A DNA stretch of 37,496 nt from Ministeria vibrans ATCC 50519 (GCA_943704425.1 CALSCP010000334.1:1-37496); one strand, 5' to 3'; counted from the first letter of the stretch, positions 1-11,194 are shown. Numbers and translations: made by a program. The notes: a model not told the origin generated them from the letters alone.

Positions 1-106
<106 letters not shown>

Positions 107-138
107 GTGATAGGTGATGTGATACGTCCTTTTCTATT

Positions 139-1480
139 CTAGTAAGGGGAGAAGGAGCGAATGAGGTGGGAGATGGGAGCGGCAAAGGCATAGCGGGTGA
201 GAAAGCAAAAGAAGAGGCAGGCGGTGAAGATGACGGGACGGTAGGCACGGCCGAGAAGACGAGCATGGCCGCGCGGTGGGTTCATCATGTAGTTGAGATT
301 CTTGCCCTTGATGAGTGAGGCGGGGGAGAGGACGAGGGCGTGCCAGAGGGCGTGCAGCGAGAAGGAGAAGAGCGTGAAGAGGACGGTTGAGGACAGCACC
401 ACAAATTTGCCGCTGAACACAAAGTAAAAGGGCAGCAAAACCAGCGTCCAGTGTTGTGCAAAAAAGAAGAACACCTACAACAACAGCAGCAAAGAAAAAA
501 GAAAAGATGGGCACAATCAGAGTCGAACGCGTATATGAAGAGTGAGGAGAGAGAGAGATAGACATAGACATACCTCAAAGGGCTGTCCGTAGTCGCGCAG
601 ATCAGGAGTGAGAATGGCCAGCCATGCCCCCCACATGTTGTCAAGGTAAACGTTGAAGAGAATGGTGCCCAACGAGTCCCCTACGTTGTACTGTAAGACA
701 CACAATACTGGCCTTTTGCAGTGCAGAGACGTACCGGCAGGAAGAGACGAAATGACTAAGAGGAGCGCTGTGAGGACGTGACACGGCTGCAGCAGAAACA
801 CCAGCGAGCCACGCAGTCGCTTGTAGTTTGCAGTAACCACTAGAAGAAGTGCGCACCAATAGAAGGCGAGGGATTCGACAAGGGGCACGGCAGCGTCGGC
901 GGCGCGCACTTGCTTGTCCGCTGCCGCATAGTCACTGCCGCCTCCAAGAGCCCAGCAGCCAAAGAGGTACGTTGAGATAGCAAAGAGGGGTATCATGACA
1001 AGGGTTTCAAGGATGTGCTGGCGTGGCGAAAGGTACCTGACGATGATAGAGAGAGAGAGACAGACAGAGAAGAGACAGAGTAGTCAGTCGCAGTCGTTTC
1101 TTTTTTTTTTTTCCTTTTTATTGCGAATGCGCAGTTTAGTCACTGAGCGACAATCCAATGCAGACACCGTCAGCGTATAGATGGATGGAGGACAGAGATG
1201 CAACGGAGGGGAGGCGCAGCAGGGTCATTGGGACTCGCCAAACGTCTCAAAATGACGTTTGAAGAAGAGAGAGAGACAAGGCAAAACGAGAGACGTACCA
1301 ACTGCCATTGTTGCTGCTCTTCACGGGGATGTGCCACACGAGCGTGCCGTCGTGCCAGTCGTGCAGCCACGCGGCCCATGCGTCGATAGGGGACCGCTGG
1401 GGGTGCTGCGAGCGAGCGTGGTGGGCGCAGCGCTGCCGTTCGGCGTCCGCTTCGTCAATGACGTCGTCGTGCACAAATGA

Positions 1481-1529
<49 letters not shown>

Positions 1530-1627
1530 GTCTCCTTGGCGCGCTTCGATCGCGTCTGGATAGGATCGCGCTGAGTCTTTGCCGGAGCTGACGGGCGCTT
1601 CTTGGTTGATTTGCTTTGGTCGCCCAT
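139..1627 (-). CDS. TMEM164-like multi-pass membrane protein
   Basis: Three exons (1627-1299, 1036-574, 474-139) join in phases 2 and 0 to give about 375 residues ending in TAG. The N-terminal 95 residues are hydrophilic, basic and carry 15 alanines. After that the protein is a series of hydrophobic segments. Family signatures visible are YLSPRQHILET (from residue 111), LQPCH (Cys195, His196), PFE at the exon 2 end, AQHW (His272) and a C-terminal NLNYMMNPP resembling the NLNNMLCP of animal TMEM164. Animal TMEM164 has been reported as a cysteine-dependent acyltransferase in ether phospholipid metabolism, and the LQPCH cysteine is kept here. It is likely an integral endomembrane protein. The N-terminal extension is longer than in animals. 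A GTACGT...CAG segment of 44 bases inside exon 2 looks intron-like, but removing it breaks the frame, so it is treated as coding. Confidence 0.8.
1482..1526. repeat. (GCT)15 repeat coding for polyalanine
   Basis: Fifteen perfect GCT units lie in exon 1 of the TMEM164-like gene. On the coding strand they read as 14 GCA plus one GCG, giving 15 alanines in the N-terminal tail ahead of the first membrane segment. Pure repeat units suggest the length varies between alleles. Confidence 0.95.
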
Positions 1628-1829
1628 GAATATAAAAATTAAACTTAGTTTAAAGACGTAAAATTAATCATTATTCGTAATAGTAAAAAAAAATTAATAA
1701 TAAATATTTTATTATTATTATTGCTCAGGAAGCACATACGTATTACGTAACCGTCGCCGTAGCTACGACACAAAAAATCGCAGCATTCAACCTCATTCAG
1801 TAATACAACTAGATATTTCACTTCATTTA

Positions 1830-2796
1830 TTACATTGGTTCTGGCCAAGGACCCGTACGGATACGTTTGGCAATAGGCGACTCTGAACGCGCAGGCGACG
1901 TGCGAAACGATATCCAGTCGATCATCACACATCCGAAGTCAAGTACCACCTTGAAGAAGCCACTGCTGCGTTTTTGATGACGAACGGCAACGGTGATGTA
2001 CGGATACGAGCCTCGTATGATGGGATAACATTTGAATTCCCCTGAGAATACAAATTGCGGAAGTTGGACCAGCTTGTCGACCAAAGTGAAAAGATGTAGG
2101 ATAATCTCGACGTTGACGCCATACTGGAGGGAGGGAGAAAAAGACATATTTAATACAAAAATTCGCCCAAAATTACGTACCGAGTCGACAGGAATGTACT
2201 GGGCGACTTGACCAAGAAGTTCCTCAGGTGATAATCTCAAAAAGGCTGGCAGTGGCACATCAATCGCACTGGCAATAAGCAAGAAGGCAGAGAATGCCCA
2301 TTGGCGCTGCTGCGGAGTATAAGCCGTGTTGATGGTGCGCAGGAGTGACATCAGCTCGGAGGTGTCCAGATTTAAGGGTTTCTGGAATTGATTGAACAAA
2401 AAACAATAGCAAAATAAAAAGAACGTTCAAGACGAGACATATTTGATAATTAATTATCAATGGCAGTTTCGCTCCCCTTGGCCTGACCAGAAATGACTCA
2501 GCTGAGTCCGTAAAGTAGTAGGTAAATGGTACACCGATCATTGGATGTGAAAAGCTGAATGGGCTGACTGATGGAGGACTGTCCACTTCTGTCCAGGCAG
2601 CTCTGGATGGAGATGTTTGAGTTGTTGATTGTTTTGCAAAACGGGGCGGTCGCGCTTGCTTAAAACCAGACGACAAGTCCAGGTTAAGGGGAGACGATGG
2701 CCGTGATGGTGTCTGCACATGTGGGTCGACAGCAGGCGGCGCACACGTTGTATCCATGAAAGCATCTATGAAAAAACGGTCATCTCCAAACGGAAA

Positions 2797-2828
<32 letters not shown>

Positions 2829-5506
2829 TGCAGTACTAGTATGTGCACTGTCAGAGGAAGACGCAACGTCTGAGAGGAGTCCACCAACGGAGTCCAGAAC
2901 CTGGATGTTCTTAACCTTCATCCCATCTAGCATCTGATCATTGCGAGCAACATGCACTCGCAGTGCCCACACGTACGCTAGTGATCCGATGAGGTCGACA
3001 ATGATGGAGCCTGAGCGATTGCCAATGTGATACAAAAAGCCACCACCGTGGCCAAATGTCTTCCGGGTGATGTCGTTTAGCACCTTCAACATGTGCTGTA
3101 CATCAACAGTATTTGCGGCGATATGTATTTCAAACTTGACAAGCTTGGTCGGGATGTACGGTACCGACATTGGCGAAGTAAACAACGGCGCCGCAGCAAA
3201 GAGGCCAGCAACTGTGATGTCGTCGGCAAAAATGACATCAGAGGGGGAGGGGATGAGCACACACACAGGGATAATGTCGCAGCTGGAGCACTTGGTGGGG
3301 GGATTGAGCAAACGAAAAAAACGCGAGAAGATAAATCCCATCGCAAAATCGGAGTCATGAGAGTGCTTGAGAAACGAGAAGGTGTGCCACATGGAAGCAA
3401 GAGGTGACGTCGAGCCAGGGTCAGCTTCCGGCACTGCTTCGCAACAAAGCTGGACGGAGAGATCCTTTAGAGATGGAGTAGGAACGGAGATAGTAAAGCG
3501 GGTTTGGGTAAGAAGCGATTTCGCGTTGTCGGAGAGACCAGGGGGCATTTGGAGCGTATTGGGTACGAAAGACGACGAGACCATGACAGATTCACTGGTG
3601 GAATTGGGGGTGGCCGCAAAGGCAAGGACGAGGCCAGGTTTGTACTCCTTTGTGACACACTGAATCGCGGCTTGATAATCGCTACCGCTGCACACTGCGA
3701 GCAGAACGAAAAGGTGTGGGCCGTCCGCTGAAGCGATAGTAGTGAGAAGCGTGAAGGTTATATTGTAAAGGAGACCGGAGATTGTCCACTGCAGATCATA
3801 ATCGCTATGAAAATGCAAGGGGGTGCGCAGGAAAAGTCGCGCTTTGACCAAGGCGAGGGTGTCAGCTGGGCTGCGGTTTGATGGTGGGGTAACAATGGCA
3901 GCGAAGCGACTCGGGTCGTACGGCCCAAAATCTATCTGATGAGTCCAGGCGGGGTCTGAGACAAGCGAGTAGGCAACATGCATGTTGTTGTAGGTGACGT
4001 TAAGGGATGTAGCGGGTGCCATTGGATAGAGTGCCTATCAAAATGGAAGTGAAGTAAGTTTAATAGTTGCTGCAATCGTGTTGTGTTCAACTTTTTTTGG
4101 TTACTGGGATGGGTGGAAGGCTGATCTCCTGATAGGGCCAAAGAGAAGGAGCACAGGGATGAATGAACAAAAACTGGCCTGAGTTACAAGAGTTCACAGA
4201 GTACTTTGCAAGATCCAGTCGGCCGGAGAGACATGTTGGACGTGAAATGGGAAGATTGCCGAACATTGTAGTCCAAAGGGTGTTTATGCGTTCTTGCAGT
4301 TTTTCTGCAACCCGGCTGACCGTTGCCCAGTTGCACGGCCCCATGCTGGATGTCCCAGCAAACGCAGTCGCATTCGTGGCCCACAGGACTTCCTGCATTG
4401 CCATCGAGAACAACGTTCCTTGCCAGTACTCCGCTGACTGTCCATCTGTGTCGTTGAGCGCCGATCCGATAAACTGGTACGTGGGACAGTGATACGCGTA
4501 GTGCCAGGGTGCGTCAATGAACGTCTCAGCCTTGGATGGGACGTAGTAATCGTTCGTGAGGCTGAGGGCCTCCCCGGCATTGCAGGCGTCGACCATGATG
4601 AGGAGATGGTGCCAGCGAGCAGCGAGTGTGAGATCTTGGAGCAGTTGAGACACGGTGTACCCGCCAAAGATTCTCACGTGGTTATCTTGAACGCCAAGAG
4701 TGATACCGTATGCGAGAGTGAGAGGAGACCTTTCACCGTCGCCGCGAAAGCCATGTCCGACAAGATAGACTGTCAGCTCGGAATTGGTTGATGCGGGGCC
4801 CTTGGCTTCGCCATTGACGGTGGGTGTCGCGCTTGCTGTTGAATTGATGCATTTGACGATAGAAGAGCGCGAGAGCGTGGTGTCAATAAACCACAGAAGG
4901 CGACCACTGGCAATGGCGTTTCTGGCAAACTGGGCGCGACAGACCTCCTCTGCCTCCTCTGCCGGTGTCAAGCAGGTCGGCTTCCTGCCAAAAAAGGACT
5001 TCGTGGTACTGTAAGGCAGCGTTCCGTCTACATTGAGGCTCTTGTCGGCGATAACAGACACCAGGTCGTAGCCGTTTTGAAGCATGCCAATGGCTGTGTT
5101 GCGGGCGGCAATCGTGACGCCTTTGAGGTGGCAAAAGAGGAGCTCGGGATGCACCGTATTCAGTGTCAGTGGGTTGACTGTATCACTATAGTCGGCACGG
5201 GCGAGAATGAGGCCCTGGCGGTACGGTCGCTTCAGACCATCGATGGCTTTGGGTTTTTATATAGAGGGGAAAAAAATTAGCGAGATTGCGTTTGTGAAGA
5301 AAGCCAGAAAGGAGAAGAGTATCCTCCTCGTATTGTGACGGGAAACCACGAGTGTTTAACTATGTTAACTATGCTACAAGAGAAGACATCCAAACTGTGG
5401 CACTCAAAGAGATTAGGGGGAAAAAAAAAAAGACAATGAATGCGTTGCGAGAGTTTTCGCACGTACTGTATCGCGCAGTAGGCACTGTCGGAGGGGTCGG
5501 GTTCAT
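1830..5506 (-). CDS. C13-family (legumain/GPI8 clan CD) cysteine peptidase with long C-terminal region
   Basis: Six exons (5506-5467, 5246-4105, 4034-2837, 2765-2488, 2381-2181, 2123-1830) join in frame to give about 1050 residues. Residues 20-300 look like a C13 peptidase: RPYRQGLILARADYSD with VNPLTLNT at the start, then GHGFRGDGE (His178) and MVDACNAGEA (Cys235), which match the His-Gly and D-x-C-x-A-G catalytic motifs of clan CD. The family includes legumain and the GPI transamidase subunit GPI8. The motif here is DACNAGE, not the DTCQA of GPI8, and I see no signal peptide or final membrane anchor, so neither assignment is safe. The other ~700 residues are not a family I recognise. They include hydrophobic beta-rich stretches (residues ~400-790), a Ser/Pro-rich linker and a final globular-looking segment. 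The donor at 2487 (GTCAGG) is the weakest junction. Intron 3 starts with a TG-rich repeat. Confidence 0.75.
2802..2828. repeat. (CA)n microsatellite inside an intron
   Basis: A short CA run in intron 3 (2836-2766) of the C13 peptidase gene. On the coding strand it is (TG)n and begins eight bases after the splice donor. Confidence 0.95.
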
Positions 5507-5971
5507 TGTGGATGCAGAAAAATAGTGTGAGAGTGTGAGTCTAAAACTCTAAAAAGTTTTAAAAAAAGTTCTAATGATCTTATAACTATTATGATCAAAA
5601 ACGGAGTTGTCAACTTGTCGGTGCGGCACCCGCACCTTCCATCCTGGATATCACACTGCGAGCGGCAAGGCGCGATCTTGATCAGTCGATTGCTAATCGA
5701 TAAGACAATAAAGGCCAGGGCTTAGGGGTATCAGGGATGTACTGACTGCTGAGGGGGGCCAGGCCACTCAGGTGGGGTGAAGGCTGTCACTGAAATGGTA
5801 CCATGTATATACATATGAGGAAAGTGGTGTCAAGTGTTTGGAAGCCGGGTCATTTCTGCAATTCTGCTCTGTCGACAGTAATGTGGCCGCGCGTTTCCTA
5901 TTTCTTTGTCGAGGACTTGAGGCCAGGAAGGTACCACTTGAATCATTTATGACGCGACTTTTCTCTGTACT

Positions 5972-6007
5972 CACACACATACACATACGCACACACACAC
6001 ACACACA

Positions 6008-6081
<74 letters not shown>

Positions 6082-6090
6082 TACACATAC

Positions 6091-6121
<31 letters not shown>

Positions 6122-6153
6122 TACATATACGCACACACACACACACACACACA
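5972..6153. repeat. Compound (CA)n / (CATA)n microsatellite
   Basis: About 180 bases of CA repeat interrupted by CATA units. It fills the end of the 660-base gap between the C13 peptidase start (5506) and the 3' end of the first GTPase gene (6167). Nothing else supportable was seen in 5507-5971. Open frames here are only Cys-Val or Thr-His repeats. Confidence 0.97.
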
Positions 6154-6166
6154 ATATTCATTTATA

Positions 6167-8084
6167 TTATGTCTCAATTGGCGGCACAGGCGGCGCTTCG
6201 TCTTTTGGAAATCGAACCTCAAAAACACCGTGGCTGTACTTGGCGGTCGCCTTGCGGATGTTGTAGCCGAGTGGGACGGAAAATTGGGTTTCGTACTTGT
6301 CACACCAGCGACGTGACATCACGTGATGACTCACTGGATCAGACATGTTCTCGGGCGGCTGACGGTGTCCAGAGATGGTGTACAGGTGCTCCTTCCCATT
6401 GACTCCTTCGCTGAGCTTGTATGACAGATCGGGTGTGAGAGATTTGAGCTCTTCGGGCGTAAGAGAGCCTTTTGGTGCAGGAATATCATGCATAATCACA
6501 AGCGACCCATCTTTTTCGTCGGTGTACATGTCATACTAAGTGGAGAGAAAGAAAGACAGAAATACAGAGAGGGAGTAGGTGAAAGTGAGTGTGACTGCTG
6601 CATGCGTGCTAAAACCAATCATACCGTGGGCTGAAAGTCGCCGGTGACCATGGTCATGCCAAGACCGTGACGAGTAAACACGGCACGCAATCCTAATGGC
6701 TGCGAGTGTTTCTCGGTGTTCTCTAGAGGGGCGTCTCGCGGGGCAATGACGAGGGATTCTTCACCGTCCTTGTTGGGCACGCGCTTGATCTGCAGCGCAC
6801 CCACGCTGTTGGAGAGAAACCCGTTGATTTTGCTCATGCCCACGTCCAGAAGCTTATTCAGAATGCTCGACTGGCGACCAATGTTGTCCTTGGTTTTGAA
6901 CGCGTTGCGCAGGTGTGTGATGGACCGCGCATTGTACTGCTTTAGGGGCAAGTCACCGTTGCCATTGCCAATGAAGTAGTGGCAGCTCAAGGCAGTCTTG
7001 TGGACCTTCACGCCCTGATCAATGTGCATCTCCGTGTTCTCTCCGTCAAAGATTTCCCGCACTTGCTCCTAATATTATCAATAACAGAATACAGTTATAA
7101 CTATTATTATTTTATAATTGATCCCGCACCTTGAAAAGGGTTTCTGCTGCCTCGAGGGTGCATGCATCACGGAAGTTGTGTACCACATAGACCTGTTGCA
7201 CCTGCCGTCCTGATATGGTTGTTCCTTTCATCTGCTGGTACTGGATCTTGTGCCAGAGCGCATGCAACACTGAAGAAGAAGAAGAAGAAAGAATTTGAAA
7301 ATTAATTCTAATTCGAGGCCTTGCAGCTTAATTTTGGTACTCTCTTGATCTGAAGCGGAAAAATCGTTGACAACCATCACAAGAATGTCGGCAATGGAGT
7401 ACAGAACCTCTTGAATAAAGCAGTCAGTGGCGAAGCGCTGGGAGGCAGACTCAAGAACACTTCGAGCGCCGATTGTGTCGACATCCGCCGTCGAACTTGC
7501 CGAGTCCATGCGAGGCATTGTCACTGCAACAGATCCATGAGACAATTTTCAGTTGAATGTCAAAAATATAATAATAATTAATCATGTCATGCAGTTGTGC
7601 ATACTCTTCACAGGACTGTTGAGACCCGCACTGTCCGCAAAGATAAACGCGGGACGATTTTGCTCCTGAGACGGCACAATTTTGAAAGAAATTCCGCGTG
7701 TGCGACTCTTTTCCGTTGAACCTTCCGGCAACTGCTGACCGGAAAGCAGGTTAAGAACGTGGGTCTTGCCCTTGTTGAACCAGCCAATGAGTGCCACGGT
7801 GGGTGCAGTGAACACATCGTCGTCTTGTTGCTCCTCGTTCGTCTGCGTCGGGTCAGGCGGAAACGCTTTTCGGCGTAGCGTCTGCGCCAACGGATTGTGC
7901 CCTTGTACTTCCACATTAAAGCCTATATACAGAGAAGAAATTTTGCTATGATTAAGGAAAAAAAAAACACACAATGAATTGTGGTTTTACTACCTTGATT
8001 GACTTCGGCGATTGACTTGATGTCAATGATCGCATCGTACGAAGTACGATCGCTGCTGCTTTCTCGAGATGTTCCTGCTCCCAT
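6167..8084 (-). CDS. P-loop GTPase-like protein with C-terminal alpha-crystallin domain, copy 1
   Basis: Six exons (8084-7994, 7922-7605, 7523-7341, 7269-7130, 7068-6625, 6535-6167) join in phases 1,1,1,0,0 to give 514 residues. The start MGAGTSRE fits an N-myristoylation signal (Gly2, Ser/Thr6), suggesting membrane attachment. The GTPase-like core has G1 GWFNKGKT (77-84), preceded by a TVALI strand, and G3 DSAG (127-130). A strand ADILVMVVND (~180-190) follows, then VYVVHNFRD (224-232), which sits where the G4 base-specificity motif normally lies but is not NKxD. Residues ~393-500 look like an Hsp20/alpha-crystallin fold: a first strand (YDMYTDEKDG), then FSVPLGYNIRKATAKYSHG and FEVRFPKD, resembling the closing A-x-x-x-x-G-V-L strands of small heat shock proteins. 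A chaperone-like dimerisation domain fused to a large GTPase is not a family I can name. Nucleotide hydrolysis is inferred. It is paralogous to the gene at 9438-11194. Confidence 0.8.
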
Positions 8085-9437
8085 GTTTTATGGTGTGTTC
8101 GCTGCTCGGCGAGTGAGCAGTTCGGGAAAGAGAAGGGGAAAAAAAGTGACACGATCGTCTAAAATTTCTTTGATCGTATTTCTCATTTCCCCACAGGAAA
8201 TCGCCAAAACAAAAAAAAAACATATACGCGATAAGAAGCCCAATGAGACCCAAATGGCTAAAACCACACCCCTAATAGACGGTCATGGTGTCATTAGCAC
8301 ACATGAGAGCGTCGCACTTGTCTGATGTCTCTTTCTTCTTCTTCAATTCTTCTTCATCAGGTCACGAGAATGCAGTGAATTCGGAGTGAATTCTTCTTGT
8401 CAGAGACGCCAACTCGAACGAGTTTGCTCCGTGGCTTCAGCACTCTGTATCCAGTAATCCTGTCAATCCAGGGACCTGTTGTAAGCGCAGCGTTGCAGGT
8501 GACGCCGAGTGAAAGGTGAAGGAGAGTGATTTGTGGTTCAGTTTTGTTTGTTTTTGGTTGAACAGTGTAAACCAAAGTAGCGCTCATGAAGCGCCTAAGA
8601 AGGTGCGGAATGTATTGGGAAAGTATGGAACAAGTTTATAGCACTCTTTCCGTCTTCCGCATAAGTTTTGCAAAGTTGACATTGAGCGAAAGTCGAGCTG
8701 ACAAGTGACTGACAATCTGACATGAATAAGAATTAAGAAATTTTTCCCTCCTGTTGTCTTCAATAAAGGTCTTTGTCTCCTATGGACCCGCCAACCATCC
8801 TCAAATGGCTTGCAGGTCTTGACGGGAACCGCGGCACTGCTCTATCGCGCTTGGCTCGAGCGTGGTGCGAGCGGCTTGACTCGAGAGTTTGGCTTGCTGT
8901 CGACGCGACGTCAATCGCCATCCGATGGACGCCGGCCGCCATCGGCTGCATAGGAGAGGAGAAGTCGTTTACAAGATGTCTCCGGCTGCTCCTTCGTAGT
9001 TTGCCTGCACCTGTGTGCATGCATGTGATTTCAACGCCAAGGGGCACAATTTATGGAGAGGAACATCTTCGAACGACGATTGTGTTTCCTGCTTTTCAAA
9101 ACTTTGTAAGCTGATAAGCATGTACTCCCAGAGACTGGAGTATACGTAGAGATCTAGAAGAACCTTTTTAAAGAAAGATATATTGCAATGAAGAAAGAGA
9201 CGACTCATTGTATTCTCCCTATTAGGTGTTTGATCCGCTTTGGGATGATGATCTTCTGACGCGCACTGTATGCAATGACGGTGCGCAAGAGCAACGTGTA
9301 CTGGTTGAAGTCGAGGAAAATGAGGAAGTCAGTGTACGCGTGCCTTACGAGTGAATGAATGAAGTAGCTCATTGTAGCAAAAGATTTCAAAATAAACAAT
9401 AATAATAGTATAATAATATTTTTATTTTTTAAACAAT
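8085..9437. other. 1.35 kb between the two GTPase genes; no supported gene
   Basis: This gap holds the upstream region of copy 1 and the downstream region of copy 2. Three modest open frames exist: plus 8773-9114 (113 codons, starting MSPMDPPTILKW), minus 8587-8357 (76 codons, starting MSATLVYTV) and minus 9372-9205 (55 codons, starting MSYFIHSL). None shows a family motif, a splice partner that extends it, or similarity to the flanking paralogues. The stretch 8770-9050 is richer in G+C than its surroundings, so an unrecognised exon there is possible. No RNA gene was seen. Confidence 0.4.
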
Positions 9438-11194
9438 TTACTTTGATTCGATCGAGTGAACGCCAGGCGACGGTGCACTGGATCGAAGCACAAGCTCAAA
9501 AACGCCCCCTTGACACACAACAGACTCGACATGCCAAGCACCCGCAAGAGAGAGGTGGAACCAGGCAGAGGGGCAGGCAATGTTTGAGTGCTGGGGGTGA
9601 TCATGATCATCCAAGATTTTCCGCTTTTGCAGCGTAAATTGCAGCGTGGTATTTGGTAGTGGTGGTGCTGCTGCTGTTGGTGATGGTGGTGGAGCTGCGG
9701 TGGTGGGAAAGCTTGTGCGATTGTGGTTGATGTCTGTTTCGATGAGATCTGGAGTGACTGAGACTGGTTTGGTGCCACAAGGCGCATCGATACACAGTGT
9801 GAGTGTGTCCTTTTCACACGCATAGATGTCCCACTGTACAAAACAAAAAGATTAATAATAATTATTATTATTATTAACAAAAAACAACAACAATAGTAAA
9901 AGTCGTAGTGTCATTACGCAAGGTTCAAAGCCACCAGTGCTTGCAACTCTAACACAAATCTCAGCAGAAATGTCGGTAGTGGTGCCTACAAAGAGATCAC
10001 GGAGTTCCTTTGGAGTGCTGGCAGTCGATGCGTCGATGGCAAGGAGTTCGCACAAACCAAAGGACAAGTCGGGCATCGGCTGAAGGTAGACGGTATTGGC
10101 AACCACGCCACGCGTGCTTCGTAGTGTCGCAGCAATAAACGAGTCCGGTGTCTCTGGTGGCGCACGTACTCCCGCGTCGTTCTCGCACGCTCGCGCAATA
10201 TCTTGGACGAGATTCACCGCGAGCGGTCGTGTCTGTCGCCCGAGCGCAAAGTGCACTTCGCGGGAAGAAGAATCGCCTTCTTCCCAAGTATACGCCACGA
10301 GTTTCTCTTGGAAATCCAACACCGCTTGTTTACTGCTACCCGCCGGCTGTGCGTAGATAAAACATAAAATTTCAAACACATACACAATTCAAAGTTAGAA
10401 GTCTCTTCGATGAGTCTGTCTTGAGCTTACCAGTGAAAGCTCATTGACAAATTCTTCGTCAGTAATCAAAATTCGTCGTAAGTTGTGGATGACAACCAGT
10501 TTCTGACAGGGGTACTTCAGGCGCTGCGCGCGAGCATACTGCAGCTGCACAATGTCGCTCGCAGATCCGTTGAGCACGACAATCAGTGTCGTTGCGAAGC
10601 ACGAGACAATATCCGTCAGAAGCGCCTCTGTTTTCGCGCGGACCTCTCTCAAACGAGGTAGATGGATCATTCCTGCGCAGCGAGCAAGGCGAAAGAATCA
10701 GAGGAAAGGCAGTGGAAGAAATCAAAAGAAGAAAAAAAATTCGAACTTGAGCAGAGAAGAAGAAAGAGAAAAAAAAACACACACACATACACACCTCGTG
10801 TAGGACGGTCGCAGCCGGCGGCCTCTACAGCTACAGTGACGCGCTCGTCGGCGGACTGGGCTTTGGCAAAAGGGATAACGGCGCCGCCAAACGTCGGTAA
10901 CTCCGGCTCTCTGTCCACTGTGCCAAAATGCGCGACGTTGAACACCTGCTGAAGCACAAAGGACTTGCCGGCGCCACGGTCCCCGATGATGCCGTACGCT
11001 TCGTTGCCGACGAGCGGCACCTTGTGAATGATTCGTGTGGAGGGTATTTGCATGACCCAATTTCGTTCGTTCACCAGTGAAATTTGCACTGGAAACTGAC
11101 GGTCGATTGGAGTGGGAGGCTCTCGATCGCGAAATAATTCATTCCAGCCAAGACGGACAGTGGCCGTCAACTGGCCCAGCTTTGCCTTGTCCAT
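9438..11194 (-). CDS. P-loop GTPase-like protein with C-terminal alpha-crystallin domain, copy 2 (degenerate motifs)
   Basis: Four exons (11194-10795, 10672-10431, 10346-9918, 9833-9438) join in phases 1,0,0 to give 488 residues ending in TAA. G1 is GDRGAGKS (71-78) behind a AYGII strand. The G3 position reads EAAG (124-127), with Glu for the Asp that normally contacts Mg water. The strand TTLIVVLNGSASD (161-173) matches copy 1, and VVIHNLRR (193-200) replaces copy 1's VVHNFRD. The last exon opens WDIYACEKD, aligned with copy 1's YDMYTDEKD, and is again an alpha-crystallin-like region, interrupted by a Pro/Thr/Ala-rich insert and ending FELVLRSSAP. Three introns fall at the same places and phases as in copy 1: after G3, after the HN motif helix, and just before the crystallin domain. 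It probably binds nucleotide but hydrolyses it poorly or not at all (inference). The start codon is uncertain, because the frame stays open upstream to 11290. Confidence 0.75.

Noticed and set aside
678-740. Possible 44-base intron in TMEM164-like exon 2
   Set aside because: It has GTACGT and TTACAG ends, but removing it shifts the frame and leads to an early stop, and family spacing tolerates the retained residues.
4105-5246. GPI8 (GPI transamidase) as a firm name
   Set aside because: Only the clan CD catalytic motifs agree. The cysteine motif, length and lack of signal or anchor do not fit GPI8 well.
5768-6303. Cys-Val and Thr-His repeat open frames
   Set aside because: They are translations of the (CA)n microsatellite. 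The end of one overlaps real exon 6 of the GTPase gene in another frame.
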